Assembly (NCBI RefSeq): GCF_006715055.1
Contig: NZ_VFMN01000001.1
Location: 2,728,001-2,792,000, forward strand
Origin: Lapillicoccus jejuensis
GTDB lineage: Bacteria; Actinomycetota; Actinomycetes; Actinomycetales; Dermatophilaceae
DNA: 64,000 nt
Direction: 5' to 3'
Shown here: positions 8,708-16,971 of the stretch, one piece after another
Numbering within the stretch: the first letter of the stretch is position 1
Layout of the letters: each line of letters begins with the position of its first letter
Position numbers and translations under genes: made by a program
Notes under the pieces: model-generated
What the model was told of the DNA's origin: nothing
Seen by the model: only the letters and a program-made list of their open reading frames with translations
Database searches by the model: none

Positions 8708-10576
8708 CTAGCCGAGCAGCTCGTCGACGTAGCACCAGCGCCACTGCTCGCCCGGCTCGATGCTGCGCATCACCGGGTGCTGGGTGTGCTGCCAGTGCCG
8801 CTCGCTGTGGCGCCCCACGGACGAGTCGCAGCAGGCGACCTTGCCGCACTCGAGGCACATCCGCAGGTTGACCCAGGTCAGCCCCTCCTCGATGCAGTCG
8901 CGACACCGGTCGGGGTCGTCGGGCTCGGTCGAGCTGCACGCCTCGCGCAGGTGCTCGCAGTCGCCGCGCTGCGGTTCGGGCGTGGTGATGATCCGGTCCT
9001 GGAGCTCCGTCTCGCGGTCGTCGACGATGGTGAGCATCGACTCCTCGAGGTCGAGGCTGGTCATCACCTCGTCGAGGACCTCGCGGTCGACGGTGCCGGT
9101 GTCGCGCAGCCGCAGCACCTCCTGACGCTCGGCCTTGAGCATCTTGCGGCGCAGCCTGCGGTAGACCTCGTTGGGGCTCGGTTCGTCGATCCGCGTGGTG
9201 CCGAGCCGCTCCCAGGCCAGGTGGGTACGACGCTCGCCCTGGAACCGCAGCTGGTCGACGATCGCCTGCGGGGTGTCGTCGTGCAGGTGCTCCTCCAGGA
9301 CCGCGTTGCCCTTGGCCACGGCGCGCCCGAGGACGGTCGCGGTCTGCAGGGCGTCCTCGCGCGGGTCGGGCCCGTGGACCCCGAGTCGGCGCACGAGCCA
9401 GGGGAGGGTCAGGCCCTGCAGCAGGAGCGTGCCGACGGTGACGACGAGCGCGATGAAGAGCAGGACCTCGCGGTGCGGCGTCGTCGTGGGGAGCAGCAGG
9501 GCGGCGGCCAGGGTGACCACCCCGCGCATCCCCGCCCAGGACAGCACGAGACCGGCCTTGATGGACGCGGACTCGACGTGCCGGCCGGGGGCCAGGCGCA
9601 GCGAGGCACCGAGCAGGAGGATCCACACGGGGCGGAGGAGCATGACCGTGAGCAGGACGAGCAGGGCGATGAGGACCGAACGCCCGAGACCCAGCTCGGA
9701 GCTCACGACGGCGGCGACGATGACGTGCGCGTACAGGCCGATGACGAGGAAGACGGCGTTCTCGAGCAGGAACTGGATCGTCGTCCAGTTCAGGCGCTCG
9801 GCGGTGCGCGACTGCGCGGTCTGGACGACGGGGGCCTTGTGCCCGAGCAGGATCCCGGCGACGACGACGGCGAGGACTCCCGAGGCGTGGATGGACTCGG
9901 CGGGCAGGTACGCCAGCCAGGGCGCCATGAACGACAGCGCGACGTCGGTGGTCACGTCGGTGATCCGCTGGCGCACGTGCCCCAGCACCCACGCGACGAC
10001 GAGGCCGATGAGGATGCCGCCCGCGGCGGCGAGCAGGAAGTCGCCGCCGACCTCGGCGAGGCTGACGCTGCCGGCGATCCCGAGGATGGCGGCCCGGACG
10101 ATGACGAGGGCGGTGGCGTCGTTGAACAGCGACTCGCCCTCGAGGATGGTGACGATGCGGCGGGGCAGGCCGATGCGACGGGCCACCGCCGTGGCGGCCA
10201 CCGCGTCGGGTGGCGCGACGACGCCGCCGAGGGCCAGCGCCGCGGCGAACGGGATGTCGAGCAGCTTCCACGTCACGAGGGCGACGCCGAAGGCGGTGAA
10301 CACGACGAGGCCCACGGAGAGCAGGCCGATGACGTTGCGGTTGGCGCCGAGGTCCACGAGCGAGGAGCGGATCGAGGCGGCGTACAGCAGGGGCGGCAGG
10401 ATGCCGAAGAGGATGACCTGCGGACCCACCTGCAGCTCCGGGACCCACGGGACGAAGGAGGCGAGGATCCCGACGGCGGTGAGCACGAGCGGGGCGGAGA
10501 GGTTGAGGCGCCGGGCGCCGGCGGCGACGACCACGACGGTCGCCGCCAGGAAGATGAGGGTGAGGGCGGGCTCCAC
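8708..10576 (-). CDS. CPA1-family Na+/H+ antiporter with C-terminal UBP-type zinc finger
   Basis: This 622-aa protein has about twelve hydrophobic segments in residues 1-400. It contains the antiporter core motif EGESLFNDATALVIVRAAIL, whose ND pair is typical of NhaP-like CPA1 exchangers. A charged cytoplasmic region of about 130 residues follows. The last 75 residues form a UBP-type zinc finger: CEHL, CRDCIEEGLTWVNLRMCLEC, then CDSSVGRHSERHWQHTQHPV. The first part exchanges protons for sodium; the finger fold in eukaryotes binds the free C-terminus of ubiquitin. It is downstream of maf, nine bases from its start on the same strand side, and reads out of the MFS gene to its right with a 12-nt gap. 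Confidence 0.93.
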   Translation of the reverse strand: MEPALTLIFLAATVVVVAAGARRLNLSAPLVLTAVGILASFVPWVPELQVGPQVILFGILPPLLYAASIRSSLVDLGANRNVIGLLSVGLVVFTAFGVALVTWKLLDIPFAAALALGGVVAPPDAVAATAVARRIGLPRRIVTILEGESLFNDATALVIVRAAILGIAGSVSLAEVGGDFLLAAAGGILIGLVVAWVLGHVRQRITDVTTDVALSFMAPWLAYLPAESIHASGVLAVVVAGILLGHKAPVVQTAQSRTAERLNWTTIQFLLENAVFLVIGLYAHVIVAAVVSSELGLGRSVLIALLVLLTVMLLRPVWILLLGASLRLAPGRHVESASIKAGLVLSWAGMRGVVTLAAALLLPTTTPHREVLLFIALVVTVGTLLLQGLTLPWLVRRLGVHGPDPREDALQTATVLGRAVAKGNAVLEEHLHDDTPQAIVDQLRFQGERRTHLAWERLGTTRIDEPSPNEVYRRLRRKMLKAERQEVLRLRDTGTVDREVLDEVMTSLDLEESMLTIVDDRETELQDRIITTPEPQRGDCEHLREACSSTEPDDPDRCRDCIEEGLTWVNLRMCLECGKVACCDSSVGRHSERHWQHTQHPVMRSIEPGEQWRWCYVDELLG

Positions 10577-10588
10577 GCCCGCATTCTG

Positions 10589-11902
10589 TCAGTCGACGTC
10601 GGGCCGGGGTGCCGCGCGCAGGACGAGGGTGAGGACGGCGCCGAGGAGCATCGCCGCCCCGACGAGCCACAGCCCGGCCCGCTGGTTGCCGGTGAGGTCG
10701 GCCAGCCAGCCGGTGACGTACGGCGCCACGAAGCCGGACGTGTTGCCCACCGCGTTGACCAGCGCGATGCCGCTCGCCGCGGCGGCGCCGGAGAGGAACG
10801 TCGTGGGCAGGGCCCAGAAGGTCGGCAGGAAGCACATGATCCCGATGGCGCAGATCGAGACGGCGACCATCGCGGCCACGGGGCTGCCGAGGTAGAGCGT
10901 GACCGGGATGGCCAGGCCGCCGACCGCGAGCGGACCCGCGACGTGCCAGACGCGCTCGCCGGTGCGGTCGCCGTGCCGCGCCCACAGGAGCATGGCGACG
11001 GCGCCGAGGACGTACGGGATGGCGTTGATGAAGCCGCGCTCGAGCAGCGAGTACGACGTGCCGTACTGCTTCTCGAAGCCCTTGATGATCGTCGGGAGGA
11101 AGAAGCCGAGGGCGTAGAGGCCGTAGACGCCGCCGAAGTAGACCAGGGCGAGCGTCCACACGCGCGGGCTGCCGAGCGTGCCGCGCACCGAGGCGTGGTA
11201 GCGGCCGGCCTTGGCACCCTCGTCGGCGTCCATCGTCCCCTGCAGGGCGGCCCGCTCGTCGGTGTCGAGCCAGCGGGCGTCGGCGGGACGGTCGGTGAGG
11301 TAGAACCAGCAGGCGATGCCGAGCAGGACGGCCGGGATGCCCTCGACGAGGAACATCACCCGCCAGCCGGCGAGGCCGCCGATGCCGTGGCCGGTCGAGA
11401 TGACCCACGAGGACAGCGGGGAGCCGATCGCCGTCGACAGCGGCACGGCCGCCATGAAGAGCGCGGTGATGCGTGCGCGCTCCTTCTGCGGGAACCAGTA
11501 GGTGAGGTAGAGGATGATTCCCGGGAAGAAACCGGCCTCGGCGATCCCGAGGAGGAAGCGCAGGCCGTAGAGCCAGCCCGCGTTCGGCACGAACGTCATG
11601 GCGGTGGCGACGACGCCCCAGCTGACCATGATCCGGGCGATCCAGCGACGGGCGCCGAACCGGTGCAGAGCCAGGTTGCTGGGGACCTCGAGCAGCAGGT
11701 AGCCGATGAAGAACACCCCGGAGGCGAGGCCGAACGCCGCCTGGCTGAGGCCCAGGTCGTCGTTCATGCCGTTCGGGCCGGCGAAGGAGATGTTCGTCCG
11801 GTCGAGGTAGTTGACGAAGTAGAGCAGCGCGAGGAACCACACCAACCGCCGAGCGACCTTGCTCGACGCCCGGGCGAGGGCGGGGGCCTCGACGGCGGTC
11901 AC
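10589..11902 (-). CDS. MFS transporter, anion:cation symporter (ACS) type
   Basis: This 437-aa protein has twelve predicted spans. The first carries FVNYLDRTNISFA, the ACS-family helix-1 signature of organic-acid carriers (tartrate, glucarate, 4-hydroxyphenylacetate). GIAEAGFFPGIILYLTYWFPQKER follows around residue 110, as in the same family. It probably imports a carboxylate together with a cation. The GTG start at 11902 overlaps the DUF885 stop by GTGA, so the two are translated together; the DUF885 enzyme may process the imported compound or a peptide. The exact substrate cannot be told. Confidence 0.9.
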   Translation of the reverse strand: MTAVEAPALARASSKVARRLVWFLALLYFVNYLDRTNISFAGPNGMNDDLGLSQAAFGLASGVFFIGYLLLEVPSNLALHRFGARRWIARIMVSWGVVATAMTFVPNAGWLYGLRFLLGIAEAGFFPGIILYLTYWFPQKERARITALFMAAVPLSTAIGSPLSSWVISTGHGIGGLAGWRVMFLVEGIPAVLLGIACWFYLTDRPADARWLDTDERAALQGTMDADEGAKAGRYHASVRGTLGSPRVWTLALVYFGGVYGLYALGFFLPTIIKGFEKQYGTSYSLLERGFINAIPYVLGAVAMLLWARHGDRTGERVWHVAGPLAVGGLAIPVTLYLGSPVAAMVAVSICAIGIMCFLPTFWALPTTFLSGAAAASGIALVNAVGNTSGFVAPYVTGWLADLTGNQRAGLWLVGAAMLLGAVLTLVLRAAPRPDVD

Positions 11903-13602
11903 CGCACGGCCTCCTTCTCCTGGCCCAGGACGGCGTCGCGCAGGGTGTCCAGGCCGACGCCGCCGACGTCGAGGGCCCGGCGGTGGAAGGCCTTGGGGTC
12001 GAAGGCGTCGCCCTCGCGGCGCCGTACCTCGTCGCGCAGCTGGAGCCAGAGCCGCTCGCCGATCTTGTACGACGGCGCCTGGCCGGGCCAGCCGAGGTAG
12101 CGGTCGAGCTCGAAGCGCAGCCACGCCTCGCCCTGGTTGGCGTGCGCGGTGAGGAACTGCCAGGCCTTGTCGTAGGTCCAGTCGCCGCCGCCGACGGACG
12201 CGGGGGCCTCGAAGCCGCAGTGGACGCCGATGTCGATGACGACGCGGGCGGCGCGCAGGGACTGCCCGTCGAGCCACCCCATCCGGTGACCGGGGTCCTC
12301 GAGGAAGCCGAGCTCGGCCATCAGCCGCTCGGCGTAGAGGGCCCAGCCCTCGCCGTGGCCGGAGGTCCACGCCTCGAGGCGGCGCCACTTGTTCAGCAGG
12401 CCGGAGCGGTAGACCGTCTGGGCGACCTGGAGGTGATGGCCCGGGACGCCCTCGTGGTAGACGGTGGTCAGCTCCTTCCAGGTGCCGAAGGAGGTCTCGC
12501 CCTTGGGGACCGACCACCACATGCGACCGGGGCGGCTGAAGTCGTCGCTGGGGCCGGTGTAGTAGATGCCGCCGGTCTCGGTGGGCGCGATCATCCCCTC
12601 GATGGTCCGGACCGGGCCGGGGATGTCGAAGTGGGTGTCGGCGAGCGCGGCGACGGCCTCGTCGGCGCGCTCCTGCATCCACGCGCGCAGGGCGTCCTTG
12701 CCGTCGAGGCGGTAGGCCGGGTCGTCGTTGAGCAGCGAGATGGCCTCCTTGACGGAGGCGCCGGGGCGGATGCGCTCGGCGACCTCGCGCATCTGCGCGT
12801 CGAGGCGGTCGCACTCCTCCTGGCCCCAGCGGTAGGTCTCCTCCAGGTCGACCTCGGCACCGACGAAGTAGCGGGACATGAGCCGGTACCGCTCGATGCC
12901 GCAGGCGTCGGCGGCCGGCGCGACGGGCAGGAGGTCGTCGCGCAGGAAGCGACCGAGGTCGCCGTACGCGTCGGAGGCGGCCCGAGCGGAGTCGGTGACG
13001 CGGGCGGCGGTCCCGGCGCTCGCACCGCCGCGCTCCGCCATCCCGGTGAGGGCGGCGAAGTATCCGTGGGCGGAGGTCAGCTCGTCGATCTGGGCGAGGC
13101 AGGCCGCGACCTGCCGCTGCGGCGCGACGAGCCGGCGGCCCTTGGCCTCGGTGAGGGACTCGCGGTACTGCGCCAGAGCGGTGGGGATCGCGCCGACCCG
13201 GGCGGCGATGGTGGCCCAGGCCGCGTCGCCCTCCTGGGGCATCAGGTCGAGGATGTCGCGCACGCCCTGCAGCGGTGAGGCGATGACGTTGAGGGACATG
13301 GCGTCGTACCCGGCGGCGTACACCTCCTCCGCGAGCCCGAGGCGCTCGCGCATGGCGGCGACGGTGACGCGGTCGGTGTCGTCGACCGGGCGGGCCGCGT
13401 CGAGCCGGCCGAGGGTGGCCTGCCGCAGGTGCGAGTGCGCGGCGTGACCCGCGGGCGAGAGGTCGTCGAGCTCCCCGTCGTGCCCTGGGATCCCGAAGGT
13501 GGTGGCGGAGATCGGACTGATGGCGACCATGGCGTCGAAGTAGTCGTTCGCGATGCGATCGACCTCGGTCTGCGGGCGCTCCCCTGCGCTGGTGTCACTC
13601 AC
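11899..13602 (-). CDS. DUF885 family zinc-peptidase-like protein
   Basis: This 567-aa protein carries TVYHEGVPGHHLQ near residue 390 and GEGWALYAERLMAELG about 50 residues later. These are the DUF885 equivalents of the HExxH-type zinc site and the distal Glu helix. The family is related to carboxypeptidase-like gluzincins, but substrates are mostly unknown. No signal peptide is seen, so it is probably cytoplasmic. The GTG start at 13602 (MSDTSAGERPQ) is chosen over upstream in-frame codons because these would run into the repeat region. It is co-translated with the ACS-type transporter downstream. Confidence 0.88.
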   Translation of the reverse strand: MSDTSAGERPQTEVDRIANDYFDAMVAISPISATTFGIPGHDGELDDLSPAGHAAHSHLRQATLGRLDAARPVDDTDRVTVAAMRERLGLAEEVYAAGYDAMSLNVIASPLQGVRDILDLMPQEGDAAWATIAARVGAIPTALAQYRESLTEAKGRRLVAPQRQVAACLAQIDELTSAHGYFAALTGMAERGGASAGTAARVTDSARAASDAYGDLGRFLRDDLLPVAPAADACGIERYRLMSRYFVGAEVDLEETYRWGQEECDRLDAQMREVAERIRPGASVKEAISLLNDDPAYRLDGKDALRAWMQERADEAVAALADTHFDIPGPVRTIEGMIAPTETGGIYYTGPSDDFSRPGRMWWSVPKGETSFGTWKELTTVYHEGVPGHHLQVAQTVYRSGLLNKWRRLEAWTSGHGEGWALYAERLMAELGFLEDPGHRMGWLDGQSLRAARVVIDIGVHCGFEAPASVGGGDWTYDKAWQFLTAHANQGEAWLRFELDRYLGWPGQAPSYKIGERLWLQLRDEVRRREGDAFDPKAFHRRALDVGGVGLDTLRDAVLGQEKEAVR

Positions 13603-13732
13603 CGGCCGACCGTAGCGCAGGCCTCCGGCCTCCGCCGTCGTGGATTCCCACGATGATTGTTCGTGGAACGACGGTTCGGGTCGGTGGTTTCCTGCCCCCT
13701 GCGGCGTGGTCTCGACCCCGTGTTCCGCGAGC

Positions 13733-13768
13733 GCTATGCCGTGCCCCGCCCTCAGGGGCAAGGCTCAT
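13733..13768. repeat. CTATGCCGTG palindrome, copy 2 (degenerate)
   Basis: The left arm GCTATGCCGTGCCCC is intact. The right arm reads GGGGCAAGGCTCAT where the perfect copies read GGGGCACGGCATAG, so four positions no longer pair. It looks like a decaying copy next to the intact copy 3. Confidence 0.8.
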
Positions 13769-13797
13769 CCACCGCGCAAGCGGCCCTTCGGCGGCGG

Positions 13798-13832
13798 CTA
13801 TGCCGTGCCCCACGGGGTGGGGCACGGCATAG
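13798..13832. repeat. CTATGCCGTG palindrome, copy 3
   Basis: A perfect 16-bp stem (CTATGCCGTGCCCCAC) closes on a GGG loop. It lies between divergent gene starts, so a terminator role is unlikely. The right flank (CGCGC, then GTGAGGGGGTGG) resembles that of copy 4 (CGCGC, then GTCAGGGGTGG), which hints that the repeated unit extends beyond the stem. Confidence 0.9.
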
Positions 13833-14009
13833 TGCGCGCGCGTGAGGGGGTGGGGTGGTGGTCGGGCGGGGGGGCGTCGGCCGCGCGTCGGCCCCGGTTT
13901 CGGAGCTGGGCGGCGGGCTCGGTCCACAACCCCCGGGTGCTTCCGCGGGTTCGATCACGTGTGGGGACAACGTCGGTGGGGCGTGGGGGGCGCGGTCGAC
14001 GATGGGGGC

Positions 14010-14849
14010 ATGAGCGCAGCGGCCGGCACCTTCGTGGAGGAGCTCGGGCGTGCGGTGCGCGAGGTGCGGTGGCGGATGCGGGTGAGCCAGCGCGAGCTGG
14101 CCGCGCAGCTGGGGGTGAGCAAGAGCTGGGTCGGGCGGGTCGAGAGCGGCGAGGTGTCGGCGGCGCTCGCCGTCGTCGGCCGGGTGGCGGCCGACCTCGG
14201 TCTCACCGTCGTGCTCATCCCCGGCCCCGCTGCCGGCACCGACCTCGAGGACCCTCGGCGTGACGGCGCCTCGGGGGACCATGGCCGCCCCGACGACGTC
14301 GGGGCGCGCGGCGAGGTCGCCGACGACCCGCTCGTCCCGACCGACAGCGACCACATCGGAGACGGCGAGGACATCGGCGACGGCGGGGCCCGTGGCGCGG
14401 GGGCGCCGTGGCGGGACGGCGCGACCCCGGGGCCGCCGCAGGGCACGGGGAGGGGGAGGGTCGGGTCGCCGTCGTTCGACGCCGACCCGCGGGCCGCCGC
14501 GCTCGTCGAGCGGTGGCGCGAGCGGGCCGAGCGGGAGGGCGTCCGGGACGCGGCGGGACGTCGGATGCCGGCGCACCTCGTCGCCTACCCGATGAGCTAC
14601 CCGCACCACTGGTGGGTGGTCCGGCACCCGCACCGGTCCCTGCGCCGGCGGCCGATCTGGAGCTTCACCTTCCGCACCCCGACGGCGGCCGCCGTGCTCC
14701 TGGTCGGCGACAACCCCCCGCCCCTGGGGCTGCACCCCGACGGGGGCTGGCCGATGCAGGGACGCCCGAGCGCGGAGGTGCGCGCGCAGTGGCCGCCCAC
14801 CTTCCCGGTCCGACCGCGCTGGTACCCGCCACCGCTCAGCGGGAACTGA
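14010..14849 (+). CDS. XRE-family HTH protein with unknown C-terminal domain
   Basis: This 279-aa protein has an N-terminal Cro/CI helix-turn-helix (VSQRELAAQLGVSKSWVGRVES, about residues 25-46). A low-complexity Asp/Gly-rich linker of some 70 residues follows. The C-terminal part is rich in Trp, His and Pro, with MSYPHHWWVVRHPHRSLRRR and RTPTAAAVLLVGDN. I do not recognise that domain; it might be a catalytic or ligand-sensing module. It stands alone and runs toward the minus-strand HD gene. Regulatory targets are unknown. Confidence 0.75.
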   Translation: MSAAAGTFVEELGRAVREVRWRMRVSQRELAAQLGVSKSWVGRVESGEVSAALAVVGRVAADLGLTVVLIPGPAAGTDLEDPRRDGASGDHGRPDDVGARGEVADDPLVPTDSDHIGDGEDIGDGGARGAGAPWRDGATPGPPQGTGRGRVGSPSFDADPRAAALVERWRERAEREGVRDAAGRRMPAHLVAYPMSYPHHWWVVRHPHRSLRRRPIWSFTFRTPTAAAVLLVGDNPPPLGLHPDGGWPMQGRPSAEVRAQWPPTFPVRPRWYPPPLSGN

Positions 14850-14875
14850 GCGCAGCGACGGGTGGGCGGGACGGG

Positions 14876-15508
14876 TCAGACGACCGGGTGCCCGTACCGC
14901 CTCGCGAGCCCCTCGACGTCCGGCGGCCCGAACCGCTGCTGCGCGACGCGGAACAGCGCCGCCTGCCGCGGCAGGCTCGCCTCCAGCCCCGCGGCGAACC
15001 GCTCCGGGTCGTTGAAGCACGGCCGCTTGGAGTGGAACCGGTCCGCGTAGCAGAGCAGCTCGGCGACCACCCCCTGCGGCGCGTAGTCACGCACCGGAAG
15101 CAGCATCCCCGACGCGCGGATGTCGTCGGCCGACAACCCCATGAGCACGTGCGTGCGCACCGCCGCCGCCACCCGCTCGTCGACGCCCTCCTCGCGCAGC
15201 AGCGTCGCCCCGATCAGCGCGTGCAGCGGGTAGGCCGGGTGGTTCCCCAGCCGCCCGTCGGGCGAGTACAGCGCGTACGTCCCGAGGTCGTGCAGCAGGC
15301 ACGTCGCCCGCAGCAGGGACAGGTCGACCGGACCCTCCTGCTCGTCGAGACGCTCCGCGCATTGCGCCGCGATGTCCGCGACGACCCGTCCGTGCGTCAG
15401 CACCAGCTCGAGGACCTGCTCGCTCGGTGCGTACCGCCGGTGCAGCGCCTCCACCTGCGCGTCGTCGGGCACCCAGCCGGAGGCCCCGGCCCCCGCGCCG
15501 CCCGTCAC
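14876..15508 (-). CDS. HD-domain phosphohydrolase
   Basis: This 210-aa protein has the HD metal-site pattern. A first His lies in VLTHGRVVADIA, the HD pair in CLLHDLGTYALYS, then NHPAYPLHALIGA and RTHVLMG, with a last Asp in LLCYADRFHSK. HD proteins of this size hydrolyse nucleotides or other phosphomonoesters. The sequence resembles the HDIG-type proteins often annotated as hydrolases of unknown substrate. It is the last gene of a minus-strand run, overlapping pmbA by GTGA, and is probably co-translated with the TldD/PmbA pair. Confidence 0.85.
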   Translation of the reverse strand: MTGGAGAGASGWVPDDAQVEALHRRYAPSEQVLELVLTHGRVVADIAAQCAERLDEQEGPVDLSLLRATCLLHDLGTYALYSPDGRLGNHPAYPLHALIGATLLREEGVDERVAAAVRTHVLMGLSADDIRASGMLLPVRDYAPQGVVAELLCYADRFHSKRPCFNDPERFAAGLEASLPRQAALFRVAQQRFGPPDVEGLARRYGHPVV

Positions 15509-16971
15509 TGCGCCTGGCTCACGCTGCTCATGTTGAACCCCTCGACCCGCACCGGCGGCACGGCCGCCCGGGTGAAGTAGTCGCCCCACTCGCGCGGGTA
15601 GCAGCGTTGCGTCGCGCCCACCTCGGTGATCCGGCCGAGGACGTCGAGCGGCGACTCGTTCCACCGGAAGTTCGTCACCGCCCCGACCACCTCGCCGCCC
15701 TCGACGAGGTACACCCCGTCGCGGGTCAGCCCGGTCATCAGCAGCGTCTGCGGGTCGACCATCCGGATGTACCAGAAGGTCCCCACGAGCAGCCCGCGCG
15801 ACGTCGACGCCACGAGGTCCTCGAGCGACCCGGTCGCCCCCGGCAGCTCCAGCACGAGGTTGTCGCCCGGGGGAGCGCACGGCGTCCCCGCCGCGGCGGC
15901 CCCCGTCCCGTCGCCGCCGGCCGCCGCCGACCGCGCCGCGTACGCCCGGCTCCCCGTCAGCGTCGCCACCGCGCCGCCCCGCAGCCAGTCGGTGCGCCCG
16001 ACCGCGAGGCCGTTGTCGAACACCGACTCCGTCGCCCCCGACGCCGGGGCGATGAGGAACGGCGCGGACTGCAGGCCGTCGTACGTCGGGTCGGAGTAGA
16101 GGTCGAGGGGCAGCTGCGCCACCTGCTCGCCCACCCGCGTGCCACCGCCGGTCCGCGCGAAGGCCGAGCGACCCTCGTCCGCCGCCCGGGCGCCCATGCT
16201 CCACTGGAGGTAGACGAGCAGGTCGGCCAGGCACGTGCCCGGGAGCACCGTCTCGTAGCGCCCCGCCGGCACCTCGACCGTGCGTCGAGCCCACCCGAGC
16301 CGCTGGGCCAGCTGCGCGTCCGCGCCGAGCGCGTCCGCCTCCGACGGGTCGCGCAGGCTGAACCCCAGGTAGCTCGACGCGCTCCAGTCCTCGTTCTTCG
16401 CGTTCATCTCCAGCCGCCCCGTCGGCTGCACGTGCCGCAGCCGCAGCCCGGTCGAGGACCCGAGGTACGTCGTGTCGACGATCTGCTCGGCGAACCCGAA
16501 GTGCCGCCGCGCGACCTCGTCCGACCCGGGCGCCGCGCTCCGCGCGAACACCTCGCCGAGGTCGGCCGCCAGCCCCGCGAACGCCCCGATGCTCGTCGCC
16601 TCCGGCTCGAGCGCGAAGTCCGAGCCGGTCCCCGCCTGCGCCGGCGTCACCAGCGGCGCCTCGTCGGGCGCCGGCCCGGAGGCCCGCGCCGCCGCCTCCG
16701 CCTCGGCCACGAGCGCGACGACGTCGGCGGCGTCGACGACGGTCCGCCCGACGACCCCGGACGCCGTCCCGCCGGACACGCCCGCGGTCGCCACGACGGT
16801 CACCGTCCGCGACGACATCTCCCCGTTCGTCGTCAGCGAGCTGTCGCCCCAGCGCAGGTTCGCCTCGGACCGGTCGGTGACGAGGACCACCGTCCCCAGC
16901 GACGTCGCCGCCGCCAGCGCCCGCTCGACGACCTCCTGCGGGCTCGACAGCCCACCCGTGACCGCGCCCAT
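15505..16971 (-). CDS. pmbA: TldE/PmbA-type subunit of the TldD/E protease
   Basis: This 488-aa protein of the TldD/PmbA family lacks the HExxxH motif, as expected for the non-catalytic E subunit. It has the conserved LETGTFWYIRMVDPQTLLMTGL-like segment near the C-terminus and the RWNESPLDVLGRI motif. TldE pairs with TldD to form a zinc protease that degrades unfolded peptides and matures some ribosomally made peptides. The ATG at 16971 overlaps the tldD stop by one base (TGATG), which gives the stoichiometric coupling expected for a heterodimer. No RiPP precursor was seen nearby. Confidence 0.9.
   Translation of the reverse strand: MGAVTGGLSSPQEVVERALAAATSLGTVVLVTDRSEANLRWGDSSLTTNGEMSSRTVTVVATAGVSGGTASGVVGRTVVDAADVVALVAEAEAAARASGPAPDEAPLVTPAQAGTGSDFALEPEATSIGAFAGLAADLGEVFARSAAPGSDEVARRHFGFAEQIVDTTYLGSSTGLRLRHVQPTGRLEMNAKNEDWSASSYLGFSLRDPSEADALGADAQLAQRLGWARRTVEVPAGRYETVLPGTCLADLLVYLQWSMGARAADEGRSAFARTGGGTRVGEQVAQLPLDLYSDPTYDGLQSAPFLIAPASGATESVFDNGLAVGRTDWLRGGAVATLTGSRAYAARSAAAGGDGTGAAAAGTPCAPPGDNLVLELPGATGSLEDLVASTSRGLLVGTFWYIRMVDPQTLLMTGLTRDGVYLVEGGEVVGAVTNFRWNESPLDVLGRITEVGATQRCYPREWGDYFTRAAVPPVRVEGFNMSSVSQAQ

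Larger units (their letters stand above)
13603..14009. other. 407-bp intergenic region holding two palindrome copies
   Basis: This region lies between the divergent DUF885 and XRE genes. It contains the degenerate palindrome copy 2 and the perfect copy 3, only 30 bp apart. I see no convincing gene in it: open frames here are short and give low-complexity products. No tRNA or CRISPR structure is visible. Confidence 0.7.

Noticed and set aside
8120-12100. A 1326-codon open frame on the plus strand
   Set aside because: It lies opposite maf, the antiporter, MFS and DUF885 genes and encodes a biased Gly/Asp/Arg/Glu-rich product with no domain; it is a high-GC shadow frame.
13733-13832. Two palindromes close together as a CRISPR start
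   Set aside because: Only two copies, one degraded, with internal symmetry and no cas genes or regular spacers.
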